Assembly (NCBI RefSeq): GCF_000826545.1
Contig: NZ_CDME01000004.1
Coordinates: 110,296 to 174,295 of the forward strand
Direction of reading: 5' to 3'
DNA: 64,000 bases
Origin: Kibdelosporangium sp. MJ126-NF4
GTDB taxonomy: Bacteria > Actinomycetota > Actinomycetes > Mycobacteriales > Pseudonocardiaceae
The notes under the pieces were generated by a model. The model did no database searches. It was not told the DNA's origin and saw only the letters and a program-made list of their open reading frames with translations. Position numbers and translations under genes: made by a program. Shown here one piece after another: positions 43,190-52,292 of this stretch (within the stretch, counting starts at the first letter, position 1; the number at the start of each line of letters is the position of its first letter).

Positions 43190-44112
43190 AGCAGCCCCAT
43201 CTGCATCGCGCGGACGCCCGCCTGGAACCTGCTGCGGGCGTCCAACTCCACCATGGCCGATGCGACATCGCCGCGTACCGTGCGCACACTCACCCCCAGC
43301 CGGCGAGCGATCGCGTCATCGGTCAGCCCCTGGGCGAGCATCCGCAGGACGAGCTCGTGCCGCGACCGTGTCGGCCGCCCTTTCGGCACCTGGCTCACCT
43401 CGACACTCTGCGCCCACAGACTGTCCGAAAGGGCAGCGAGCGAGCGCAGTTCGGACTCCGTCCTGATCACCCTGCCCGCACCGGTCTCGTTGAGCACCAC
43501 GCCGACCAGGCCGTCCACCATCACGGCCCGGACCGGGACACTCTGCGCCGCCCTCGGCGTGTGGCCCCGTTTGCCCAGCCAGACGGCGTAGTCCACGGCC
43601 GAGATGTCGGCACGCCACACCACCCTGAGCCCCGCGCCGCGGCGGAGCACCCCCTCGGCGATGTGCTCGGCGAACTCGTACGATCGCGGATCGTAGACCG
43701 GCGCCAAGATCACAACCTCGTTACGGACCCGCGCCGCCAGCCGTTCGACGACCGCGAGTACCTCGTCCATATCGGACAACGGCGCCGCGTCGTCGAGCCT
43801 GCCGGTGGTCTGTTCGTGCAATGACACAAAAGTCTCGACCGCCGCCGCACTGGGCATCGGCCCACCTGACAGTCGCCGTGCGGCCAAGGCCGGCAGCGCG
43901 AGGCAGGGCTGGATCGCCCGCACCGCACCGGCTTCGACCGCGGAGTTCATCATCAACCCTTCGCTGCGCAACTCCGCGAGCACGGTCGCGCCCTGGTCGG
44001 CGGACCATGCCAACGCGTGCTCGAGGCGTTCCGGCTGCCATCGTGACCGGGTCAACAGCGCCCGGTAGCCGATCTCAGCCTGGCCGCCCACGCCAAGCCT
44101 GTGGCTCTTCAT
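43186..44112 (-). CDS. LuxR-type HTH regulator with TrmB-like middle domain
   Basis: A 308-residue regulator. The C-terminal helix-turn-helix is VLRMLAQGLTDDAIARRLGVSVRTVRGDVASAM. The middle part resembles the phosphatidylserine-synthase-like/TrmB ligand domain (VVILAPVYDPRSYEFAEHI, LRVVWRADIS, RAVMVDGLVGVV). Its N terminus (MKSHRLGV...) has a partial winged-helix pattern. GAGGG precedes the ATG. It is convergent with the rph-like gene, overlapping by 4 bp, and may control a locus not shown. Confidence 0.82.
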   Translation of the reverse strand: MKSHRLGVGGQAEIGYRALLTRSRWQPERLEHALAWSADQGATVLAELRSEGLMMNSAVEAGAVRAIQPCLALPALAARRLSGGPMPSAAAVETFVSLHEQTTGRLDDAAPLSDMDEVLAVVERLAARVRNEVVILAPVYDPRSYEFAEHIAEGVLRRGAGLRVVWRADISAVDYAVWLGKRGHTPRAAQSVPVRAVMVDGLVGVVLNETGAGRVIRTESELRSLAALSDSLWAQSVEVSQVPKGRPTRSRHELVLRMLAQGLTDDAIARRLGVSVRTVRGDVASAMVELDARSRFQAGVRAMQMGLL

Positions 44113-45065
44113 GCTCGCCCTCACCCTCATTCGGCCCGACGGACATCGGGCCGAGTTCCCTTCCCCCTCATCGTGCGCCGAGAAAGATCAACGCATCCGT
44201 GGTCTCCCGTTCCACAAGAGCACGGCAGCCGCGGTGAAATACCGCCTGCGCGGTGTGGTGTTCCTCGCCGTGGAGATTCGAGGATGAACCGCGCGGGCGT
44301 CGTGAACAAGCGCGGCGCTGAGAATGCGCCCGGATGCCACGCCTGTTCACCGCCGTGTGCCCCCGCAAGGCCGGTCAGCACGACCCGGCCCCTCCCTTTC
44401 GGCGACACAACGGCGAAAACGTGCGAACCTCGGCAGTTCGCGGACCGCACGAGCCCACGTGGAAAAACCGGCAGTGTACCGGCCGCCGGAACCTTCCCGG
44501 CCGCAAACGTTGCCAGCAGCCCGGACCAGTCGTCCATAATGGACACTACGGCGCTCGTCACTGGTGTAACGCCCTCCCACGTGAAGTCCGGAGTCCTGTG
44601 CACTCAAGGCGGACCACCCTAGTGGTCACGACCTGGTGAATCTTGGCTGACCCGACCGGGAGATGGGGCGAAATCCACGCCGCGAGACGACTTGTCCCCC
44701 GACTGGCCTATCGCCGCGGCCGATCAGTGCGATGTGGAACCACTCTGAGCAGTAGTCCCATCAACTTTGAACACTGACACAGCGCTCACAACCCGTCGCT
44801 GTTCGCGATTCCCGGTGCCATTGACGTCCACAGTGGAAGGCGCGGACAGCGACCGGGTGAACACGCCGCGCGACGAACCGGTGATATGAGTACACAGTGG
44901 ATGGTACGGCCGGATCGACCATGGCACCCCTCGAAATCGATTTCCCCAGTTTTCGGATGCCTGTCGAGAGTAAACCAGCGTTACGACTGCGTCAACGCAG
45001 GCTTGCGATGTACCATTTGCCAAGCAACTGATGTTTACGACGCAGCGGGGAGGGGCGAGGGTCAG
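44113..45065. other. Gene-poor interval before the XRE cassette
   Basis: Nearly 1 kb without a gene I can support; open frames here lack family features and consistent codon use. It holds GTCCATAATGGAC (44532-44544) and CTGCGTCAACGCAG (44987-45000), two clean palindromes. The last 200 bp are relatively AT-rich, consistent with promoter DNA for the XRE gene. Confidence 0.6.
44987..45000. promoter_or_regulatory. Palindrome upstream of the EspR-like gene
   Basis: CTGCGTCAACGCAG is a perfect 6+6 palindrome with a 2-bp centre, 65 bp before the XRE gene start. It is a plausible autoregulatory operator. Confidence 0.45.
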
Positions 45066-45485
45066 GTGAACGCGCCGTTCTCTATCGCCGAGAAGCTGGA
45101 CCGGTTGTTCCAGCGCGTCCGCCCGGCAGGGCAGGGCGAGTACAGCCACACCGCTGTCGCCGAGGCGATCAGAGAGCAGCAGGGCATCTCCATCTCGCAC
45201 ACGTACATCTGGCAGCTGCGCACCGGCCGCAGGGACAACCCGACGATCCAGCACCTGACCGCGCTGGCCACGTTCTTCGGGGTCCCGGTCGCCTACTTCC
45301 TCGACGACGAGGAGACCAAGCAGATCGACAGCGAGCTGGAACTGTTGGCGGCGCTGCGTGACACGGGCGTCACCGAGATCGCGCTGCGCGCGGCCGACCT
45401 GTCGCCGAGCAGCCGCGAGACGATCAGCAACATGATCCTCAAAGTGTGGGAGCTGGAGAACGAGAAGAAGAGGAAACCGGAGTAG
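45066..45485 (+). CDS. EspR-like XRE-family regulator
   Basis: A 139-residue DNA-binding protein. The N-terminal domain (FSIAEKLDRLFQRVRP, then HTAVAEAIREQQGISISHTYIWQLRTGRRDNPTIQHL) and the following YFLDDEETKQIDSELELLAALRD segment match the layout of mycobacterial EspR, including the C-terminal dimerisation helices. It is a nucleoid-associated-like or dedicated regulator. It is convergent to, and overlaps by 47 bp, the membrane protein gene, which is followed by an ImmA-like protein gene. These three recur together in actinomycetes to my knowledge. Confidence 0.85.
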   Translation: MNAPFSIAEKLDRLFQRVRPAGQGEYSHTAVAEAIREQQGISISHTYIWQLRTGRRDNPTIQHLTALATFFGVPVAYFLDDEETKQIDSELELLAALRDTGVTEIALRAADLSPSSRETISNMILKVWELENEKKRKPE

Positions 45486-46608
45486 CACGGTCGAACCGGC
45501 GTGGGTACGGCGACAGGTGGTGTGCCGTGCTGACCTCGGCCAGCCACGTGGTTTCCTCGTGTTCGTCGGCGCCACCGGGCATCGACGGCCACGCGCCGTA
45601 ACACGGCTCCATACCGGCGTTCTTGCGGCGTAGCGCGACCTCGATCCAGCACGCCTCCGCGAGCACAGCCGCCTGACGGCCGTGGATGCCCTGCGCGGCC
45701 AGGTAGTCCAGTGCCACACCGGTGATGCCGGGTGACACGTACTGCCGCAGTTCGAGCATCCCGTCACGGATCTCGATCAGCCGCCGGTACAGCCGCAGCC
45801 GAGCCGTGGCCAGCACACCATCCGCGCTGGGCAGCCGTTCAGAGACGTACAGGATCACCTGCGGGCACGTTGTGCGCATGGTGTGCCACAGCGGCGCGAG
45901 CGCCCGCATCGACCGGTGTACGCCGATCAGCTCACGCACGACCGTCCACGTGGGCAACAGAACACCGCTGACGATGAGCAGCCCGGAGGTCGGCAACATG
46001 GCGTCGGACACCGCCGCGACGGCGGCCGTCGGCATCCGCACACCCGCCGCGTTGGCCAGGATGTAGCCGGACTTGTACACGGCGAACAGCGCGTTGATCG
46101 CGGCTCCCGCGCACATCAGCCACAGTCCGACGCGCAGCAGGTTCGTCGGGGACGCCCGGCTCACCCGCCAGATGAGCAGCCCGCCTGTGCACAGCACGGT
46201 CCCGAGATAGGCCTCCAGCAGCATCCAGTAGGCGATGGCGGCCGGGCTGGTCTCCCGTTCGGCGAGCAGGTGCTCGGCGGAGCCGTGGATGCCGTGGCTT
46301 GCCAGTGCGAACAGGGTGATCAGCGTCAACGCGACACCGAGGCCCAGCAGCAGTTGGTATGTGCGCGGCTGTCGGCCGGTGATGTAGGCGACGAAGCACA
46401 ACAGGTTGACCCCGGCCACGATCGCCAGCAGGTGCTGGAGCAACGTGTCGGCGTTGGCGCCGAACGCGCCATGGACCGCGGCGGCCACCGGCGGCAGCGA
46501 GACGGTCTTGATGACCGCGAAGGACAGGAAGATCCGCCAGACCGCGCGTTGTTTGGGGCCGCGCCGAGTCGCGGGCAGCCACCCGGCCACCAGTCCCCAG
46601 AGCAGCAC
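45439..46608 (-). CDS. MAB_1171c-family multi-pass membrane protein
   Basis: About 389 residues: roughly seven TM helices in the N-terminal 220 residues, then a soluble helical domain (RLYRRLIEIRDGMLELRQYV, LDYLAAQGIHG, EACWIEVALRRKNAG) typical of the family's C-terminal domain (DUF6545-type). The first usual start is the GTG at 46608, but AGGAGG (46635-46640) stands 8 nt before a CTG at 46626 in the same frame, which would add LNALLL. Its function is not established; it is often labelled a putative transporter. It follows the ImmA-like gene in an operon. Confidence 0.8.
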   Translation of the reverse strand: MLLWGLVAGWLPATRRGPKQRAVWRIFLSFAVIKTVSLPPVAAAVHGAFGANADTLLQHLLAIVAGVNLLCFVAYITGRQPRTYQLLLGLGVALTLITLFALASHGIHGSAEHLLAERETSPAAIAYWMLLEAYLGTVLCTGGLLIWRVSRASPTNLLRVGLWLMCAGAAINALFAVYKSGYILANAAGVRMPTAAVAAVSDAMLPTSGLLIVSGVLLPTWTVVRELIGVHRSMRALAPLWHTMRTTCPQVILYVSERLPSADGVLATARLRLYRRLIEIRDGMLELRQYVSPGITGVALDYLAAQGIHGRQAAVLAEACWIEVALRRKNAGMEPCYGAWPSMPGGADEHEETTWLAEVSTAHHLSPYPRRFDRATPVSSSSRSPAPTL

Positions 46609-46662
46609 GAGAAGTAACGCGTTCAGTGGCGGAGCCTCCTTGCGGACGCGGTCTCAGCGGTC

Positions 46663-47139
46663 TCAGAAGTGGGGGCGCAGTACCTCGGTCATCCGCGCGA
46701 GCGCGTCCCTCGGCCGGGCCCGGCCGCTGCCGCGGATCATCGAGGCGAGCATCTCGGCCTCCTGCTCCTGTTCGGTCGCGTAGTTCACGCGGCCGAGCAC
46801 CCGCCGGACGACGTCGATGCTGATGGTGGGAAAAAGCCTGCGCAGTACGGAAACGTCGATACCGAGCCGGTGATCACACAGCATGTGCGCGATCTCGTGC
46901 AGCACTATGTGCTCGGAGTGCAGCTTCGACGTGGTCGGTTCGTAGAGGATGTAGTCGACTTCGGCCAGCGACAACCACATTCCGCACGGCGCCGCAGCCG
47001 ACAGCCCCGGCATGGGTTTGAGTTCAAGGCGGCGGCCGCGCTTGTCGGCCACGTCGGCACAGAAGGTCGGAAGATCGAACGGCTGCGGGACGGCGAAAGC
47101 GCGCAGGCGTTGCTCACAGCGCCGACGAAGCTGCCTCAT
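46663..47139 (-). CDS. ImmA/IrrE-like metallopeptidase-domain protein (ParH-like)
   Basis: A 158-residue protein with a zinc-protease HExxH motif in VLHEIAHMLCDHRLG (H-E-I-A-H) and a following helical region RRVLGRVNYATEQEQEAEMLA giving a third ligand candidate Glu. In the ImmA/IrrE group such domains cleave a partner XRE repressor or serve as toxin-linked sensors. AAGGAGG is 8 nt before the ATG. It is the first gene of the pair with the MAB_1171c-type protein, and an EspR-like XRE gene faces them. Confidence 0.85.
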   Translation of the reverse strand: MRQLRRRCEQRLRAFAVPQPFDLPTFCADVADKRGRRLELKPMPGLSAAAPCGMWLSLAEVDYILYEPTTSKLHSEHIVLHEIAHMLCDHRLGIDVSVLRRLFPTISIDVVRRVLGRVNYATEQEQEAEMLASMIRGSGRARPRDALARMTEVLRPHF

Positions 47140-47190
47140 ACCCGTCGCCTCCTTGGCTTGGAGACTACCGGGCACGGTCAAGAGAGACGG

Positions 47191-48090
47191 ATGATGGGAG
47201 GCATGAAGGTCCGCATCGGGGTAGGTCTCGGCCCGCACGAGGATTTCATCGAGGCAATCGATCACGCTGAAGCACTGGGCATCGACTCACTGTGGTTCTC
47301 CGAGGTCGTTTTCGAACAACACATCGACCCGTTCGTCGCAATGGCGTATGCCTTGGCACGGACAAGCAAACTCAAAGTGGGTACCGGAGTGGCGGTGCTG
47401 CCGGGACGCAGTCCGGTCCTTGTCGCCAAACAACTGGCATCGCTGGCGGCGCTAGCCCCCAAACGGGTACTCCCAGTCTTTGGACTGCAACCGGCGCGCA
47501 GACCGGAACGGCAGGTGTTCCCGGCACCACGGGGACAGCGCGGCGCACTCTTCGACGAGACAATGCAGGTGGTGCGCCGACTGCTGACCGAGGACAGTGT
47601 GACCTTCACCGGGAAGTTCCACACACTGGACAACGCCACCATCCGCCCGCGCCCCAAGCGGATGGACATCTGGCTCGGCGGCTCGGCCCAGGCTGGGCTC
47701 GAGCGCACCGGGCGGTTGGCGGACGGGTGGCTGGGCAGTTTCCTGACGCCGGGCCAGACCCGTCTCGCCCGCCGGGCGATCGAAACGGCGGCACAGCAGG
47801 CCGGGCGCGAGATCGAGGCGGACCACTACGGGATCAGCATCGCGCTGGCGACCGACGGGATCCCGCCGAGACTGCTGGAGGCCGCGCGGGCGAGGCAGCC
47901 GCACATCGACCCGGCGGAGGTGATCCCGGACAGCTGGGAGGCCGCGCAGGAGCTGATCGAACGCTACATCGACGCGGGGTTGACGAAGTTCGTGATCCGC
48001 CCGGCGCACGACGTCACGACGATCCGTCCCTTCCTCGACGACCTCGTCGCGAAGCTGAAGCCATTGGAGCGTGATCTCGCCGTGTCCTGA
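47191..48090 (+). CDS. LLM-class F420-dependent oxidoreductase
   Basis: A luciferase-like TIM-barrel oxidoreductase of about 299 residues using F420 or FMN. The family pattern is visible: RIGVGLGPHEDFIEAIDHAEALGIDSLWFSEV, LKVGTGVAVLPGRSPVLVAKQLASL, and the later IWLGGSAQAGLERTGRLADGW. The start may be ATG 47191 or the later ATG 47203 (MKVRIGVGL). It stands alone between divergent and downstream genes; the substrate is unknown. Confidence 0.87.
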   Translation: MMGGMKVRIGVGLGPHEDFIEAIDHAEALGIDSLWFSEVVFEQHIDPFVAMAYALARTSKLKVGTGVAVLPGRSPVLVAKQLASLAALAPKRVLPVFGLQPARRPERQVFPAPRGQRGALFDETMQVVRRLLTEDSVTFTGKFHTLDNATIRPRPKRMDIWLGGSAQAGLERTGRLADGWLGSFLTPGQTRLARRAIETAAQQAGREIEADHYGISIALATDGIPPRLLEAARARQPHIDPAEVIPDSWEAAQELIERYIDAGLTKFVIRPAHDVTTIRPFLDDLVAKLKPLERDLAVS

Positions 48091-48110
48091 TCCGACGACG
48101 AGCGCGGCAA

Positions 48111-48143
48111 CGGCCCAGGGCGGAACACACTCCACCTGGGCCG
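48111..48143. terminator. Hairpin after the LLM gene
   Basis: CGGCCCAGG (48111-48119) pairs with CCTGGGCCG (48135-48143) around a 15-nt loop, about 20 bp after the stop codon. No T-run follows, so termination is only likely. Confidence 0.4.
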
Positions 48144-48253
48144 CGGTGATGGCGTTTCGTAGTGCGGAAAATACATAACGTCATCTTCTGTCTTGCGAAA
48201 ACAATCCAACCTCCCTTAGGTGAGTGACACCAACCAACAGGGCGGGAGGGTGG

Positions 48254-49870
48254 ATGTTCACACAACAGACAGCACCACTGGCCGGGTCGCTCGCCCTCTC
48301 CGCGTTGATGGCGGCGCTCCCGCTGCTCACGGTCTTCGTTCTGCTCGGCGTCGTCCGCACCAAGGCGTACATCGCGGCGCTCACCGGTCTCCTGGTCGCG
48401 CTGCTGGTCGCCACCACGGTGTTCGGCATGCCCGTCGGCCAGGCACTGTCCGGCGCGGCCCAGGGCGCCGTGTTCGGGCTTTTCCCGATCCTGTGGATCG
48501 TGGTGAACGCACTGTGGATCTACCGGATGACCGTCCGCACCCGGCATTTCGACGTGCTGCGCCGCTCGTTCGGCGGGGTGTCCGACGATCCGCGCATCCA
48601 GGTGCTGCTGGTCGCGTTCTGCTTCGGTGGCCTGATGGAGGCGCTCGCGGGCTTCGGCGCGCCGGTGGCCATCTGCGCGGTCATGCTTGTGGCACTGGGG
48701 TTTTCGCCAGTACGCGCGGCGGTGGTCGCGTTGGTCGCGAACACGGCGCCGGTGGCGTTCGGCGCGATGGGCACACCGGTGATCACGCTGGCCCAGGTCA
48801 CCGGGCTGCCCCTGGATGTGGTGTCCAGTGTGGTCGGTCGACAGACACCGGTGCTGGCCCTGTTCGTCCCGCTGCTGCTGGTGATGATCATCGACGGGCG
48901 CAGGGGACTGCGGGAGACGTGGGTTCCCGCGCTGGTCTGCGGTGTGGCGTTCGCGGTGGGACAGTTCGTGTTCTCCAACTTCGTCGCGGCCGAACTCGCC
49001 GACATCGGCGCCGCGCTGCTGGGTGTGGCCGCGCTCGTGCTGACTCCCGGCGCGCGCCGGGGCGCGCGGCAGGAGGTCCGTGACGAGGTCCTCACCGGCA
49101 CGAGGACGGCGACGCAGGTGCAGGTGGACGCCAGGAAGGACGTCGTACTGGCTTACCTGCCGTACCTGGTCATCATCGTCATCTTCGCGATCGGCCAGAT
49201 CCCCGCTGTCAAGGCGCTGCTGGCGAAGGCGACGCAGGTGTTCCACTGGCCCGGACTGCGCGTGGCCGACTCGTCCGGGAAGCTCCTGTCCGGCAACAAC
49301 TTCTCGCTTCCCCTGCTGAACACGGGCGGAACACTGGTGCTCGTGGCCGGTGTGGTCACGGCGATCGCGCTCCGCGTCAGCGCGCGTGACGCGATCGCCG
49401 AGTGGGGCAGGACGGTGCATGAGCTCCGGTTCGCGATCCTGACCGTGACCGGTGTCCTCGCGCTGGCGTACGTGATGAACCTGTCGGGGCAGACGACAAC
49501 CATCGGCTACCTCGTCGCCGGGGCCGGAGCCGCGTTGGCGTTCTTCTCCCCCGTCCTCGGCTGGTTCGGGGTCGCGGTGTCCGGTTCGGACACGTCGGCG
49601 AACGCGTTGTTCGGGGCGCTGCAGGTCACGGCGGCACAGCGGACCGGGCTTTCCCCGGAACTGCTCGCCGCGGCCAACAGTTCCGGTGGCGTGCTCGGCA
49701 AGATGATCTCACCGCAGAACCTCGCGATCGCGTGCGTCGCCGCCCAGTTGCCCGGTGAGGAAGGCAAACTGCTGCGCAAGGTGCTGCCGTGGAGCGTCGG
49801 CCTCCTGCTCGTCATGTGTGTGCTCGTGGTGCTGCAGAGCACAGCGGTACTCGGTTGGATGCTGCCCTAG
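48254..49870 (+). CDS. lctP: L-lactate permease (LctP/LldP family)
   Basis: A 538-residue secondary carrier with about 12-14 TM helices. Family landmarks are GLMEALAGFGAPVAICAVML, NTAPVAFGAMGTPV and the C-terminal GWFGVAVSGSDTSANALFG and SSGGVLGKMISPQN. It imports L-lactate or glycolate with protons. GGGAGGG lies just upstream of the ATG. Its stop overlaps the convergent dehydrogenase's stop by 4 bp. No lactate dehydrogenase gene adjoins it. Confidence 0.9.
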   Translation: MFTQQTAPLAGSLALSALMAALPLLTVFVLLGVVRTKAYIAALTGLLVALLVATTVFGMPVGQALSGAAQGAVFGLFPILWIVVNALWIYRMTVRTRHFDVLRRSFGGVSDDPRIQVLLVAFCFGGLMEALAGFGAPVAICAVMLVALGFSPVRAAVVALVANTAPVAFGAMGTPVITLAQVTGLPLDVVSSVVGRQTPVLALFVPLLLVMIIDGRRGLRETWVPALVCGVAFAVGQFVFSNFVAAELADIGAALLGVAALVLTPGARRGARQEVRDEVLTGTRTATQVQVDARKDVVLAYLPYLVIIVIFAIGQIPAVKALLAKATQVFHWPGLRVADSSGKLLSGNNFSLPLLNTGGTLVLVAGVVTAIALRVSARDAIAEWGRTVHELRFAILTVTGVLALAYVMNLSGQTTTIGYLVAGAGAALAFFSPVLGWFGVAVSGSDTSANALFGALQVTAAQRTGLSPELLAAANSSGGVLGKMISPQNLAIACVAAQLPGEEGKLLRKVLPWSVGLLLVMCVLVVLQSTAVLGWMLP

Positions 49871-52158
49871 GAGGAGGAGAGCGCGTACTGGCTCATGATC
49901 TCCCACGGTTCCAGCGCGCGGTCGAGGAACATCAGGTTGTCGAACCGGCAGTTGCAGGGGTTACCCTCCCTGGTGTTCTGCGGGAAACTGCCGCCGATCT
50001 TGATTCCGCGCGGATCGGTCGGCGAGGTGACATACGGCCCCTGCCCGGTTCCGATGCCCCACGGGTCGCCGCTGACCACAGAGGACCCGGGCAGCGGCTG
50101 GCCGTTCTTGTACAGCGCCATCCGGCCGGTGTTGAAGTCGAACGTCGCCGCGAGGAAGACCCACTGCCCCTGCGGCAGGATCGTTCGCCAGTCCTCGGTG
50201 GCCGCGAAGGTCTGCGAGGCGCCGCTGTCGATTCTCCTGCCCAGCGCCACGACCTTCAGCACACCGTCCACCTGGATCAGTTCCAGCAGCGCGCGCACCG
50301 CGTGGCCGTCGGAGTTGCCCGTCAGCACACCGGCGATGCCGATGGCGCCGTAGAAGTCGTCCGGGTTGGCAGAGTTGGAGTTCGGGCTCGGGTTCTGCCC
50401 GGTCATCTTGACCCAGCCCATCACCGTCGTCTGCTGCACGCCGTTGAACGCCCGCAGCGACGGGACACCAGTGGCCGAGTACGTTCCGGCTTTCCAGTCG
50501 TCGTTGCCGGACACGAGCGGGTTGATCTGCCTGGTCTGCAACGAGTACCGGCTGCCACGGTAGGCGCCGTCCGCCACCCGGGCCTGCGCGCCGCCGTTGA
50601 CCAGGTCGATGGGCGTGCCCGAGCGGCCGCTGTCGGCTTCCTTCGCCGGGTCTCCGGTGGCCGGGTGCTCGAAGTCGTAGCGCGCCACCAGATTCCCCGC
50701 CAGTGACGGGTAGACGTCCGGCAACGGCCTGGTTCCGGTGACCTTCCAGATCTTCCCGTTGGCCTTGGCCAGGACGAACAGGTCCCCGGCCGCGTTCGTG
50801 CCGAACCGGATGTCGGTCCTGCGGTCACCGGCGAAGTCCCGCATCGTCATCGGGCGGCCCGAACTGTCCGTCACGGACAGCTGGTACAGCGGGGCGAGTT
50901 TCCCGCCGCGCCGCATCTCGTGCGTGTTGGTGTAGAAGAGCTTGCCGTCGACCAGGTCACCGAAGACGTACTTGCCCCGGAGTTGCGGGATCTGCGAGCC
51001 GCGGTAGACGAAGCCGCCGACGATCGCGTGGCCGCTGTCCGCGGTGCACGGGAACCCTGGTGGCGGGTCGTGGTCGTAGGCGGCGACCGGGTAGACGTAG
51101 CCGAACTGAGCGTCGTTCTCCGGCAACGGATAGAGGTTGCACCGGTCGGAGCGCTTGTAGACGAACGGCCCTTCGCGGTTGCTCCAGCCGAAGTTGTCGC
51201 CCGCGCGGACCTCGTAGACGGCCTCGATCTCGTGCTCACCGATGCTGCCGAGGTACATCCTGCGGGTCAGGGTGTCCCAGCTGAAGCGGTGCGGATCGCG
51301 GAAACCGTACGCGTAGACCTCGCCGATCGCGCCGGGCCTGCCGACGAACGGGTTGCGGACCGGGATGCCGTACTTGCCGTTGCGGCTGTCACGGCCGTCC
51401 GGGTCGATCCGGATCAGTTTGCCGTGTGGGAGAGCCAGGTTCTGTGGGTCGTCGCTGACGGCGCCCCGGCCGCCGTCGCCGACCGCGATGTACAGCTTGC
51501 CGTAGTCCTCCTGGTGGCGCAGCGCGGTCGGGTCGAAGTCGACCTGCTGGATCGCGTGGGTGAACCCGATGAACCCGATTCGCAGCATCTCCCTGCGGGT
51601 TCCGCTGAACGTGGCGGCCTTCGGGTCGTCGGCCGTCCACTCGGTCACCACGCTCTGGATCACGATCGTGCCCGGCTGGTTGTAGTCGGCGGGTTTCGTG
51701 GTCAGCGCGTCGCGTGCTTCGGTGTGTGTCGTGTAGAACCGGCCGTTGCGCGCGAAGTCCGGGTGGAACGCCACGAACCCGAAGCCGCTGCCCATCCCCT
51801 TGTTGTTGAAGAAGTCCGGCCCGACGGTGGCGCCGACGTCCAGGTATTCGGCCGACCGGCCGTCCTTGACGAGGTGGAGCTTGCCGTTGAGGTCGGGCAC
51901 GGCCATCCGGCCGGAGGAGTCCGGCAGTTCGGCGAGGTGGTTGATCCGGGCATGCCTGCGCAGGCGCGCGTCGGTCACCGGCGGCGTCGGCTCGGAACGC
52001 GGCATGGTGATCACCTCGTCGAGGGTGAGCGCGATGCCCGATGTAATCGGTTTCTCCGGAATGGGATCGATCACCGGCAGCTCGTCCGCGAGCGCGGGCA
52101 GCGCCAGAACAGTACATAACACCAACGGAACTGTCGCAATCAGACACCTGAGACGCAT
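49867..52158 (-). CDS. Secreted PQQ-type sugar (glucose/sorbosone) dehydrogenase with LamG tail
   Basis: A 763-residue exported protein. A Sec signal (MRLRCLIATVPLVLCTVLALPALA) leads into a six-bladed propeller (about 60-475) with GKLYIAVGDGGRG, GEVYAYGFRDPHRFSWD, NFGWSNREGPF and GGFVYRGSQIPQLRGKYVFGDLVDG, typical for soluble aldose/sorbosone dehydrogenases. From about residue 480 a LamG/concanavalin-like domain follows (LVARYDFEHP, WVFLAATFDFNTGRMALYKNG). It would oxidise sugars outside the cell. Two LacI-type operators stand upstream. Confidence 0.85.
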   Translation of the reverse strand: MRLRCLIATVPLVLCTVLALPALADELPVIDPIPEKPITSGIALTLDEVITMPRSEPTPPVTDARLRRHARINHLAELPDSSGRMAVPDLNGKLHLVKDGRSAEYLDVGATVGPDFFNNKGMGSGFGFVAFHPDFARNGRFYTTHTEARDALTTKPADYNQPGTIVIQSVVTEWTADDPKAATFSGTRREMLRIGFIGFTHAIQQVDFDPTALRHQEDYGKLYIAVGDGGRGAVSDDPQNLALPHGKLIRIDPDGRDSRNGKYGIPVRNPFVGRPGAIGEVYAYGFRDPHRFSWDTLTRRMYLGSIGEHEIEAVYEVRAGDNFGWSNREGPFVYKRSDRCNLYPLPENDAQFGYVYPVAAYDHDPPPGFPCTADSGHAIVGGFVYRGSQIPQLRGKYVFGDLVDGKLFYTNTHEMRRGGKLAPLYQLSVTDSSGRPMTMRDFAGDRRTDIRFGTNAAGDLFVLAKANGKIWKVTGTRPLPDVYPSLAGNLVARYDFEHPATGDPAKEADSGRSGTPIDLVNGGAQARVADGAYRGSRYSLQTRQINPLVSGNDDWKAGTYSATGVPSLRAFNGVQQTTVMGWVKMTGQNPSPNSNSANPDDFYGAIGIAGVLTGNSDGHAVRALLELIQVDGVLKVVALGRRIDSGASQTFAATEDWRTILPQGQWVFLAATFDFNTGRMALYKNGQPLPGSSVVSGDPWGIGTGQGPYVTSPTDPRGIKIGGSFPQNTREGNPCNCRFDNLMFLDRALEPWEIMSQYALSSS

Positions 52159-52186
52159 GACAACTCCACCACTGCCTCGTCGCATG

Positions 52187-52213
52187 GTAAGCGCTTACTA
52201 TGTAAACGCTTAC
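52187..52213 (-). promoter_or_regulatory. Tandem LacI-type operators
   Basis: GTAAGCGCTTAC (52187-52198) is a perfect 12-bp palindrome of LacI/GalR type, and GTAAACGCTTAC (52202-52213) follows after 3 bp with one arm change. They lie 29-55 bp upstream of the sugar dehydrogenase and should give sugar-responsive repression. The LacI-family regulator itself is not in the window. Confidence 0.75.
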
Positions 52214-52292
52214 ACGAAAGTACATACCAAGTGCGGCGCAAGCAAGCCCCTGTCGCTTCGGCCCCGACCCGGGACAGGCAGGGCGTGCCAGG

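Noticed and set aside
44127..44603. A 158-residue minus-strand open frame in the gene-poor gap
   Set aside because: No domain, weak codon pattern, no ribosome binding site; competing plus-strand frames look equally good.
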